Shown: piece after piece, positions 1-5,215 of the stretch
Numbering within the stretch: the first letter of the stretch is position 1
Layout of the letters: each line of letters begins with the position of its first letter
Assembly: GCA_035627675.1 (NCBI GenBank)
Contig: DASPLH010000060.1
Span: 1-6,775 of the forward strand
Source: DASPLH01 sp035627675
Lineage (GTDB): Bacteria; Acidobacteriota; Terriglobia; Terriglobales; Acidobacteriaceae
DNA length: 6,775 nucleotides
Direction of reading: 5' to 3'
Translations under genes and position numbers: made by a program
Notes under the pieces: generated by a model
What the model was told of the DNA's origin: nothing
The model's input: the letters and a program-made list of their open reading frames with translations, nothing else
The model's database searches: none

Positions 1-345
1 CTCGAAGAGAAACAGAAGAAGCTCGCTGCCGAGGACCGCCGCCGCATGCTCGACCAGCTTGGCGTTTCGCAGGCCATGGGACGCCACCTCGACCAGGCCA
101 TTGCGACCTACAAGAAGGCGATCGAGCAGGACCCCGAGTACCCGCTGTTCCACTACAACCTCGCCTGCAGCTACGCCGAGAAGGGCGACCTCGACAACGC
201 TCTGCCGCACCTGAAGAAATCGTGGGAGCTGCGCGACAACATGCCGCGCGGACAGGACTTCCCCGACCCACGCAAGGACTCGAGCTTCAAGAAGTTCTGG
301 AACAACCCGAAGTTCCAGGAAGCCGTCGAGAACATGGTCGTCTGA
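1..345 (+). CDS. TPR-repeat protein, C-terminal part (5' end outside window)
   Basis: The reading frame is open from the first base and ends at TGA 343-345, so this is the last 114 residues of a longer protein. An ATG at 46 exists, but the frame continues upstream with a charged, helical stretch (EEKQKKLAAEDRRR), so 46 is probably internal. Visible residues about 25-77 form tetratricopeptide-type helix pairs: HLDQAIATYKKAIEQDP, then YPLFHYNLACSYAEKGDLDNALPHLKKSWEL, with the usual small and aromatic positions (A, Y, N-L-A, Y-A, G, A, L). A short tail with D-S-S-F, W and P-K-F-Q follows, as often caps TPR arrays. Such repeats are protein-binding scaffolds; the partner is unknown. The next gene starts 53 bp downstream on the same strand, so co-transcription is possible. 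Confidence 0.85.
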   Translation, partial: LEEKQKKLAAEDRRRMLDQLGVSQAMGRHLDQAIATYKKAIEQDPEYPLFHYNLACSYAEKGDLDNALPHLKKSWELRDNMPRGQDFPDPRKDSSFKKFWNNPKFQEAVENMVV

Positions 346-386
346 CTGGCTAACCAACTATCCGCAGGTCCGTCCATTGCCTCACC

Positions 387-392
387 GGAGGA
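387..392 (+). promoter_or_regulatory. Ribosome binding site of the beta-propeller gene
   Basis: GGAGGA lies six bases before the ATG at 399. It is a near-ideal Shine-Dalgarno match and fixes the start of the exported propeller protein directly before its signal peptide. Confidence 0.75.
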
Positions 393-398
393 TGGCTC

Positions 399-1598
399 AT
401 GCACCGTTTCGCACACCTCGCGTGTGTTCTCCTGCTCTCTGTTGTGGCGCTGGCGGCCGCGCTCTCTGCGTCCGAACTCCCCAACCCAGCGCTGCTGGTG
501 CTGAACAAGGGCGAGGCTCAACTCGCCATCGTTGATCCGGCGGCGATGAAGGTCGTCGCGCGCATACCGACAGGCGTCGGCCCGCATGAAGTTGCGACCG
601 ACGGCAAGCTGGCTTTCGTCACAAACTACGGCGATAAGAACCCCGGAAACACATTGTCCGTGATTGATCTCGCCACCCAGATGGAAGTGCGACGCGTCGA
701 TCTTGGCGTGATGCGGCGTCCGCACGGCATCGAGGTGCGTGACGGCAAGGCGTACTTCACCGCCGAGTTGAACAAAGCCGTGGCACGTTACGACCCGGCG
801 GCCAACAAAGTGGACTGGTTCCTCGGCACCGGGCAGGAGATCAGCCACATGCTGGTAGCGAACAGGGACGCGACGGCCATCTACACGAGCAACATGCTCT
901 CTGACACCGTGACGGCGTTCAGATCCGTGCAGGGTCCGCGGGGATTCGAGGCTATACACATCCCGGTCGGGAAAGGCCCCGAGGCGATCGACCTTTCGCC
1001 GGACGGCAAGCAGCTCTGGACGGCGCATTCGCGCGACGGCGGAGTCTCGATCATCGACACCGCTACGAACGAGGTCGTGCACACCATCCCCGGACTGACC
1101 AAGCATTCCAACCGGCTGAAGTTCACGCCCGACGGCAAGCGAGTTCTCATCTCTGATGCCGAGGGTGGAGCGGTGGTCGTGCTCGACGTTGCCACACGCC
1201 AGGTGGTTCAACGCATCCCGCTGCCGAACGTGCCGCTCGGAATCCTGGTGGTCCCCGATGGTTCAAGAGCATTCGTAGCCACAACCGAGGACGGCAAGAT
1301 CAACGTCATCGACCTCGCCAGCCTCAAAGTAGTCGGCTCGCTACAGGTCGGCGCAAATCCGGACGGCATGGCCTGGGTCGGCGGCAATCAGGGCACCGCC
1401 ACGGCTCGAGAAGGGCGGCTGTCGTCGATTGTGCCTCTTCCCGGCCTGGACACCGACATCCGACAATTCTGTTTAGGTTGTGATTTGCGGAACAAACTGA
1501 CGGAGGTGCTTCTTGATGGCTCCAAGGCTCGGCAAGATATCGTTCTTGATCTCGTTGGGGCTGGGTTTCTTCCCGTCATACCTAGCCCTCTGACTTAA
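399..1598 (+). CDS. Exported seven-bladed YVTN beta-propeller protein with aberrant C-terminal tail
   Basis: The 399-residue frame begins with a signal peptide: H-R-F near the start, a hydrophobic core at about 8-22, and probable cleavage near ALSAS-E at 22-26. Seven YVTN/YncE-type blades follow, each with a strand of the form 'aFVtn...ntlsVID' and a turn 'PDGK' or similar. Blade strands start near residues 31, 70, 117, 159, 205, 248 and 290. The last blade closes with PDGMAWVGG at 322-329, where proteins of this type usually end. The remaining ~70 residues lack blade features, and those after about 359 are antisense to the HEPN-like gene. The native stop may therefore have been lost when that unit arrived. 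Such propellers are periplasmic or secreted binding proteins; some are c-type-cytochrome or metal-pathway partners, but no ligand can be named here. I see no terminator after it. Start is supported by a GGAGGA site. Confidence 0.85.
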   Translation: MHRFAHLACVLLLSVVALAAALSASELPNPALLVLNKGEAQLAIVDPAAMKVVARIPTGVGPHEVATDGKLAFVTNYGDKNPGNTLSVIDLATQMEVRRVDLGVMRRPHGIEVRDGKAYFTAELNKAVARYDPAANKVDWFLGTGQEISHMLVANRDATAIYTSNMLSDTVTAFRSVQGPRGFEAIHIPVGKGPEAIDLSPDGKQLWTAHSRDGGVSIIDTATNEVVHTIPGLTKHSNRLKFTPDGKRVLISDAEGGAVVVLDVATRQVVQRIPLPNVPLGILVVPDGSRAFVATTEDGKINVIDLASLKVVGSLQVGANPDGMAWVGGNQGTATAREGRLSSIVPLPGLDTDIRQFCLGCDLRNKLTEVLLDGSKARQDIVLDLVGAGFLPVIPSPLT

Positions 1599-1850
1599 AT
1601 CCTTGAGACTGCGGTAGTCGGAATAGATACCGCTTATTCTCTTGTCGAGTTGAATGGCTTCTTCCCGCGCACCATGGCTCGTGTGCTTCTCTGGTGGTCG
1701 CTTCTGGATCAGATACGAATCCAGGTATTGAAGCGCAGCATAGAAGGCCGCCGTGCTAATCCAGTCCGTGTACACGGTGCCTGATAGATGATCGATAAGG
1801 TCTTCGTTGTGTTGCGCTTGATGTAGGAATACGGATTGGGGAGATGCCAT
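1473..1850 (-). CDS. HEPN-like small helical protein (possible toxin of a two-gene unit)
   Basis: This 125-residue protein starts at ATG 1850-1848 and ends at TAA 1475-1473. It is predicted mostly helical. The arrangement resembles the HEPN superfamily: an N-terminal 'Q-A-x-H-N' helix (10-15), a T-D-W-x-S-T-A-A-F-Y-A-A-L helix (28-40) running into L-D-S-Y-L, an H-x-x-H-x-x-x-R segment (residues 56-63 region), Y-x-D-Y-R-S-L-K-D-L-S at 76-86, then R-A-R-Y (88-91) and a final amphipathic helix. R51-P-P-E-K-H56 fits the R-x4-6-H pattern of HEPN ribonucleases, though it sits in a loop and may be coincidental. The stop of the upstream gene is two bases from this ATG and no Shine-Dalgarno is seen, so translation is probably coupled. 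HEPN proteins are often RNases in toxin-antitoxin or defence modules, but others are inactive helpers. GC is lower than the neighbours. The 3' end overlaps the propeller frame by 126 bp, convergently. Confidence 0.72.
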   Translation of the reverse strand: MASPQSVFLHQAQHNEDLIDHLSGTVYTDWISTAAFYAALQYLDSYLIQKRPPEKHTSHGAREEAIQLDKRISGIYSDYRSLKDLSQRARYDGKKPSPNEIKNDILPSLGAIKKHLRQFVPQITT

Positions 1851-1852
1851 CG

Positions 1853-2158
1853 TTAGCGTGGATACGCTACGTCGGCCTCTGGCAAATAGGTCGTCTCGTC
1901 CCCTTCGATAACGCTGAATTCAAATCGAATCCCGGGGAAGTGCTCAAACAGAGATCTCTCAACCTCGTAAATCCGGTTGCGAAGGCTCCGCTCAAAAGAG
2001 CGAACGACCGTCCAGACCGAGTAGTACTTTCCGTTCTTAGAGACGTAGACCTTCTCGACCCCAGGGATGCTTCCCAGATTCGTGCCAATTACGAAGATGT
2101 CGTTATATGCCGCCGCCGCGACCTGTGTGGCCATTCGGTTCAACGCCTCTTGAGACAT
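1853..2158 (-). CDS. Small protein paired with the HEPN-like gene; family not resolved, possibly nucleotidyltransferase-like
   Basis: This is a 101-residue protein from ATG 2158-2156 to TAA 1855-1853. A GTG five codons upstream (2173) is in frame, but it lies inside the GGTGGGG ribosome site for the ATG, so I prefer the ATG. Alternating strands and helices are visible: D-I-F-V-I-G-T, then V-E-K-V-Y-V-S, Y-Y-S-V-W-T-V-V, a basic helix with R-N-R-I-Y-E-V-E-R-S-L-F-E, and F-P-G-I-R-F-E-F-S-V-I. The order 'strand, strand, I-Y-E-x-E helix, F-x-F-x-V-I strand' recalls the later half of minimal nucleotidyltransferases. The G-S-x-x-x-G and D-x-D catalytic signature is absent, so any such fold would be divergent or inactive. 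It is the first gene of a tight unit with the HEPN-like gene, spaced two bases, which suggests the antitoxin or partner subunit. This assignment is inference from context only. Confidence 0.65.
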   Translation of the reverse strand: MSQEALNRMATQVAAAAYNDIFVIGTNLGSIPGVEKVYVSKNGKYYSVWTVVRSFERSLRNRIYEVERSLFEHFPGIRFEFSVIEGDETTYLPEADVAYPR

Positions 2159-2167
2159 GATAGTGTA

Positions 2168-2174
2168 CCCCACC
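2168..2174 (-). promoter_or_regulatory. Ribosome binding site deciding the ATG at 2158
   Basis: On the minus strand GGTGGGG ends nine bases before ATG 2158. It overlaps the alternative GTG start at 2173, which makes that longer start unlikely. Confidence 0.45.
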
Positions 2175-2197
2175 CGTCAATCATCAACCCCAATGAG

Positions 2198-2220
2198 TGG
2201 GACTAGTTACGTCAGTACCA
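2198..2220. repeat. Imperfect inverted repeat upstream of the HEPN pair
   Basis: TGGGACT and AGTACCA form seven-base arms with one mismatch, separated by nine bases. The repeat lies 40-62 bases upstream of the ATG at 2158, where an operator for an autoregulated toxin-antitoxin-like unit would be expected. No regulator binding is shown. Confidence 0.3.
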
Positions 2221-2222
2221 GG

Positions 2223-2232
2223 TTGTATACAA
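2223..2232. repeat. Perfect 10-bp palindrome TTGTATACAA
   Basis: This is a self-complementary ten-mer two bases beyond the adjacent imperfect inverted repeat. Ten-base palindromes occur by chance several times in a window of this size, so only its position in the divergent promoter region makes it notable as a possible operator. Confidence 0.3.
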
Positions 2233-2470
2233 GGAGCCGTCTGCCGCAAATGACTTCCCGTTTCCCCTTTAGCTATACCATTTGCGCGTTAGATGCCGCT
2301 TTCGGATTTTCTCCTCCTCTTCGCCCCGAGCCGCGTGTTATTCTCCGTGTAAATTGGGCAGAGAGAATCAGGCTTCTTTGCGCGTCCGCCGCAAGTCGCG
2401 CGGCCCCGCAAATCAGGCGAATTAGAGCCACGACAGCCTGGCTGCGCCTTACCAATTCATAACCACGCCC

Positions 2471-2477
2471 GGGGGAG
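2471..2477 (+). promoter_or_regulatory. Ribosome binding site of recA
   Basis: GGGGGAG stands eight bases before ATG 2486 and confirms the RecA start, which also gives the family's usual N-terminal length. Confidence 0.7.
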
Positions 2478-2485
2478 TTCCCATC

Positions 2486-3562
2486 ATGGCCGACGAGCGG
2501 TCTCGCGCAATCGATCTGGCGCTAGCGCAGATTGAAAAGCAGTTTGGAAAAGGCTCCATCATGCGTTTGGGGAACAAGGAAGCCATCGTTCCCATCTCGG
2601 TCATCTCGACCGGCGCTATCTCGTTCGACGCCGCTTTGGGCGTGGGCGGCGTGCCTCGCGGACGCGTGGTGGAGATCTTCGGTCCCGAATCCAGCGGCAA
2701 GACGACCATCGCCCTCCAGATCATCGCCGAAGCGCAGAAGGCCGGCGGCATGGCGGCGTTTGTGGACGCCGAACACGCGCTCGACCCGATCTACGCCAAG
2801 AAGCTTGGCGTGGATGTTGATAACCTGCTGGTCTCGCAACCCGACTACGGCGAGCAGGCCCTCGAAATTACCGAGGCGCTCGTGCGTTCCGGCGCGATTG
2901 ACGTGCTGGTCGTGGACTCGGTCGCCGCCCTGGTCCCCAAGGCCGAACTCGATGGCGAGATGGGCGACAGCCACGTGGGACTCCAGGCCCGCCTCATGTC
3001 GCAGGCCCTCCGCAAGCTCACCGGAACGGTCAGCAAGTCGCGCACCTGCCTGGTCTTCATCAACCAGATCCGCGAAAAGATCGGCGTTATGTTCGGCAAC
3101 CCCGAAACCACGACGGGCGGCCGAGCACTGAAGTTCTACTCGTCGGTGCGCATCGATATCCGCCGCATCGCGGCGATCAAGGACGGCGACCAGGTCGTCG
3201 GCTCGCGCACCAAGGTCAAGGTGGTCAAGAACAAGACGGCTGCGCCGTTCCGCGAAGCCGAATTCGACATCATGTACGGCGAGGGCATCAGCCGCGAAGG
3301 CGACATGCTCGACATCGCCGTGAACCACAACCTGGTGGAGAAGTCGGGCGCCTGGTACAGCTACAAGGGCGAACGCATCGGCCAGGGACGAGAGAACGCT
3401 AAGCAGTTCCTGAAGGAGAACAAGGATATCGCCGCCGCGATCGAAGGCGAGGTCCGCAAAACCCTGGGACTCACGGCGACGAATGCACCGGTCCCGGAGC
3501 CTCCGCCGGTTTCCCCGAAGGAAGTGCAGGCGGCCAAGGCCGCCGTGCCCGTAAAGAAGTAA
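2486..3562 (+). CDS. recA: Recombinase RecA
   Basis: This is a full-length RecA of 358 residues, a cytoplasmic ATPase that forms filaments on single-stranded DNA, catalyses strand exchange and stimulates LexA self-cleavage. The Walker A motif GPESSGKT is at 66-73, the same numbers as in E. coli RecA. The catalytic glutamate is E96 in FVDAEHALDP, and Walker B is LVVDS with D144. The L1 DNA-binding loop GEMGDSHVGLQARLMSQ spans 157-173, and loop L2 follows FINQIREKIG with Q194 present and NPETTTGGRALKFYSS after it. The C-terminal domain runs to about 330. The last ~25 residues are proline- and lysine-rich (net basic) and lack the acidic tail of E. coli RecA. The start is fixed by a GGGGGAG site. 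The gene stands alone: the upstream neighbours are divergent, the downstream gene is convergent, and a hairpin follows the stop. No canonical SOS box is visible. Confidence 0.98.
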   Translation: MADERSRAIDLALAQIEKQFGKGSIMRLGNKEAIVPISVISTGAISFDAALGVGGVPRGRVVEIFGPESSGKTTIALQIIAEAQKAGGMAAFVDAEHALDPIYAKKLGVDVDNLLVSQPDYGEQALEITEALVRSGAIDVLVVDSVAALVPKAELDGEMGDSHVGLQARLMSQALRKLTGTVSKSRTCLVFINQIREKIGVMFGNPETTTGGRALKFYSSVRIDIRRIAAIKDGDQVVGSRTKVKVVKNKTAAPFREAEFDIMYGEGISREGDMLDIAVNHNLVEKSGAWYSYKGERIGQGRENAKQFLKENKDIAAAIEGEVRKTLGLTATNAPVPEPPPVSPKEVQAAKAAVPVKK

Positions 3563-3601
3563 CCCGGTCAGGAAGTAAGTAGCTGGAACAGCCAACTATT
3601 C

Positions 3602-3625
3602 AGGGGCGCCCCAGGGCGCCCCTTT
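3602..3625 (+). terminator. Rho-independent terminator after recA
   Basis: AGGGGCGCC (3602-3610) pairs perfectly with GGCGCCCCT (3615-3623) around a four-base loop. TTTGGTTT follows, a broken T tract, so termination is oriented with recA. It lies 40 bp after the recA stop and 30 bp before the end of the convergent STAS gene. No T tract is found on the opposite side, so it is less convincing as a minus-strand terminator. Confidence 0.75.
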
Positions 3626-3654
3626 GGTTTGCCGCCGCACCAGCGGCAACCCGG

Positions 3655-4005
3655 CTACGCCGCGCTTTCCCGGTCGGCACGGGCTGCCTCGGCCTGCTCC
3701 TGGATTTCGATAACGCTATCCAGCCTGGTGAGCCGGAGCATGTTCCGGATGCAGCCTGGCACCCTGCGTAAGACGAGTCGCTTGTCCCGCGACCGCGCCT
3801 CGCCGGCAGCCAGCGCCAGGGCTCCCAGCCCGGAGCAATCCATTCGCGTGACGCTCCCGAGATCGACCACCACGGACCGCGACCCTCGGATCAGTTCCCG
3901 CAGCGTTTCCATAAACACAGTTGTTTCTTTGCCGCAGACGATGGTTCCGCTGCACGTAAGGTAGCTTGATTCCGTAGCCATTTGCTGGACCAACTTCAAC
4001 TGCAC
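3655..4005 (-). CDS. STAS-domain protein, probable anti-sigma factor antagonist
   Basis: This is a 116-residue single-domain protein of the SpoIIAA/RsbV type. The STAS core is visible: a strand Y-L-T-C-S-G-T-I-V, a helix T-V-F-M-E-T-L-R-E-L-I, V-V-V-D-L-G at 45-50, then M-D-C-S-G-L-G-A-L-A-L-A at 55-66. S58 matches the serine that partner-switching kinases phosphorylate in D-S-S-G motifs. K-R-L-V-L-R-R-V and I-R-N-M-L-R-L-T-R-L follow and match the last strand and helix. By family knowledge, the unphosphorylated form binds an anti-sigma kinase and frees a sigma factor. No kinase or sigma gene is in the window. I use the GTG at 4005 because AGGGAG (minus strand, 4016-4011) lies five bases before it; the ATG at 3981 would remove eight residues and lacks a clear site. 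The tail (E-Q-A-E-A-A-R-A-D-R-E) is charged. The gene is convergent with recA and divergent from cdaA. Confidence 0.85.
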   Translation of the reverse strand: MQLKLVQQMATESSYLTCSGTIVCGKETTVFMETLRELIRGSRSVVVDLGSVTRMDCSGLGALALAAGEARSRDKRLVLRRVPGCIRNMLRLTRLDSVIEIQEQAEAARADRESAA

Positions 4006-4010
4006 ACCGG

Positions 4011-4016
4011 CTCCCT
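4011..4016 (-). promoter_or_regulatory. Ribosome binding site supporting the GTG start of the STAS gene
   Basis: AGGGAG on the minus strand, five bases from GTG 4005. Spacing is short but acceptable, and no comparable site precedes the downstream ATG at 3981. Confidence 0.5.
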
Positions 4017-4028
4017 ATGGTTTTACGT

Positions 4029-4048
4029 TGAACCGCGGAAATGGTTCA
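4029..4048. repeat. Inverted repeat TGAACC-N8-GGTTCA
   Basis: Perfect six-base arms separated by eight bases, 24-43 bases upstream of the STAS start. It could be an operator or a hairpin in the STAS leader transcript. It resembles GAAC/GTTC half-sites, but the spacing does not fit the Gram-positive LexA box. Confidence 0.4.
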
Positions 4049-4339
4049 GTACGATTCCAGTTTTTCTTTCACTGTACCGATAGACGATGAACACCCTGTA
4101 AACGGCACCCGGCATTCAAAAGAGTTCCAGTACCAAAGCGGATACCCGGAAAACTCGCCGGCCAAACATCTTCTCCGAGGGTGTCGCACGACGGGGTTCA
4201 ATCTGGCTGGCGCATGCGGCCCGCCAGTGAGCAGGTTGCGCCCACTTCGGGCGGGTTGGGCCTTGTCAAATGTGCACACCACGGGCTGGAGAATGTTGAT
4301 TGTGAAGTACAATGTGGGCTGCCCGACAAAGAGCCGCGA

Positions 4340-5215
4340 ATGCAAGTTTACGCCCAAAAACTCAGCAGCATGCCGGAACTGAACTGGGTGTCGATCATCG
4401 ACATCCTGCTGGTGGCCCTGCTGGTCTACAACGTTCTGAAGCTGATCCGCGGGACACGTGCGGCTCCGATGCTCACAGGCGTTGGCGTAATGGCTATCGT
4501 ATTCTATGCCGCGCACATAGCCGATTTCCGCACACTGGACTGGCTGGTCGGAACGATGCTGCCCTACAGCATCTTTGCCCTGATCGTCATCTTCGCCAAC
4601 GAGATCCGCCACGCGCTGGCCCGGTTGGGCCGGATCGCGACCTTCTCCCGCTCGATGGCGTCGAGCACGGCTGACGCGTTTGACGACATCGTCCTCGCCG
4701 CCAACCTGTTTTCGCAGAACCAGACCGGAGCGCTGATCATCATCGAGCGCGAGATCGGGCTGCGCACTTACATCGAAAGTGGCGTGCCGTTGGACGCGCA
4801 GCTTTCCTACGACCTGCTGGCCACGATCTTCCGCCCGAGCGCGCCGCTGCACGACGGAGCCGTCATCATCCAGAAAGACCGGATCGCGGCGGCCGCCTGC
4901 TTCCTGCCGCTGTCGATGAATCCTCTGCTCTCCACGCAGCTTGGGACGCGTCACCGCGCCGGCATCGGCATCACGGAAGAGACCGATGCAGTATCGGTCA
5001 TCGTCTCGGAAGAGTCAGGCGCAATCAGCGTCGCCGTCGCGGGCAACGTGGAGCGCGACATCACTCCGGAAAGATTGCGCGAGCGCCTCAGCCAACTGCT
5101 GCGCCGGTACACGTCGCAGCCCTTGCTGGCGACATCCATGGAAGTTCCAGAATTCGTTCGTGACCGGCAGCAGCACTTCGACGGCGAGGTCGGAAAAGGC
5201 GGAGGCCGCAATTGA
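4340..5215 (+). CDS. cdaA: Membrane diadenylate cyclase CdaA
   Basis: CdaA condenses two ATP into cyclic di-AMP at the inner face of the cytoplasmic membrane. With the start at 4340 it has 291 residues. Three N-terminal membrane segments are visible at about 16-36 (VSIIDILLVALLVYNVL), 43-62 (PMLTGVGVMAIVFYAAHI) and 66-86 (LVGTMLPYSIFALIVIFA). The DAC domain follows: T-G-A-L-I-I-I-E-R near 129-137, the catalytic motif L-H-D-G-A with DGA at 172-174, and the nucleotide-binding G-T-R-H-R with RHR at 204-206. I chose ATG 4340 because AAAGAG lies just upstream. ATG 4370 (MPELNW) also gives a typical CdaA start but has no ribosome site, and the longer frame from 4181 adds residues unlike the family. 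It heads the operon with ybbR and glmM, and its TGA overlaps the TTG of ybbR. In Firmicutes CdaA is activated or modulated by CdaR and inhibited by GlmM. Confidence 0.93.
   Translation: MQVYAQKLSSMPELNWVSIIDILLVALLVYNVLKLIRGTRAAPMLTGVGVMAIVFYAAHIADFRTLDWLVGTMLPYSIFALIVIFANEIRHALARLGRIATFSRSMASSTADAFDDIVLAANLFSQNQTGALIIIEREIGLRTYIESGVPLDAQLSYDLLATIFRPSAPLHDGAVIIQKDRIAAAACFLPLSMNPLLSTQLGTRHRAGIGITEETDAVSVIVSEESGAISVAVAGNVERDITPERLRERLSQLLRRYTSQPLLATSMEVPEFVRDRQQHFDGEVGKGGGRN
5201..5205 (+). promoter_or_regulatory. Ribosome binding site deciding the TTG start of ybbR
   Basis: GGAGG lies within the last codons of cdaA, six bases before TTG 5212. It strongly supports a non-ATG start overlapping the cdaA stop. 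Confidence 0.7.

Larger units (their letters stand above)
2159..2485. other. Divergent intergenic region between the HEPN pair and recA
   Basis: These 327 bases hold no convincing gene; the small frames on either strand have no family features and weak starts. The region must carry promoters for both directions. Closest to the minus-strand pair are two dyads (2198-2220 and 2223-2232). A weak plus-strand promoter candidate for recA is ATGACT (2250-2255), 18 bases, TATACC (2274-2279), which would give a leader of about 200 bases. I looked for common SOS boxes (CTGT-N8-ACAG, GAAC-N4-GTTC, GTTC-N7-GTTC) and saw none. GC is intermediate (52-57% on counted lines). Confidence 0.6.
4006..4339. other. 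Divergent intergenic region between the STAS gene and cdaA
   Basis: These 334 bases hold no gene I believe. A plus-strand frame from 4041 overlaps the start of cdaA in another frame and has no family features, and an upstream extension of the cdaA frame to 4181 lacks membrane or DAC features. The region contains an inverted repeat near the STAS gene (4029-4048), a small GC hairpin (CGCCC 4239-4243, GGGCG 4249-4253) and a -10-like TACAAT at 4308-4313. The last would place a cdaA transcript start near 4320, but I see no good -35 at the right spacing. Promoters for both directions must lie here. Confidence 0.55.

Noticed and set aside
171..1211. Minus-strand open frame of 346 codons across the TPR and propeller genes
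   Set aside because: It is antisense to two recognisable genes, has composition biased to R, H and V, and crosses their intergenic gap.
1844..2206. Plus-strand 120-codon frame antisense to the HEPN partner
   Set aside because: It has no family features and no ribosome site. The opposite strand has a coherent protein with a tight operon junction.
2214..2230. AGTAC-CAG-GTTGT resembling a cyanobacterial LexA box
   Set aside because: The spacing and second half-site do not match, and it lies about 260 bp from recA.
1483..2413. Eight-base word ATTTGCGG at 1483-1490 and its complement at 2244-2251 and 2406-2413, as possible island ends
   Set aside because: Several shared eight-mers are expected by chance over 1 kb. 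The copies do not extend further and do not frame the unit symmetrically.
2522..3595. Minus-strand open frame of 357 codons across recA
   Set aside because: It is antisense to an unambiguous recA, has low-complexity R/H/D/G-rich composition typical of GC-rich shadow frames, and shows no family features.
4239..4253. CGCCC-ACTTC-GGGCG hairpin as a terminator or riboswitch element
   Set aside because: The stem is only five pairs with no T tract, and no surrounding structure resembles a known c-di-AMP riboswitch.
4181..4339. Extended N-terminus of CdaA from ATG 4181
   Set aside because: The extra 53 residues are cysteine/glycine-rich, not membrane-like, and not seen in the family; ATG 4340 or 4370 gives the normal form.
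4041..4382. Plus-strand 113-codon frame before cdaA
   Set aside because: It overlaps the first codons of cdaA in another frame, has no ribosome site at 4041, and has unstructured composition.
4046..4954. Minus-strand open frame of 302 codons across cdaA
   Set aside because: It overlaps the cyclase domain in antisense and is rich in Q, H, D and R without domain signals.
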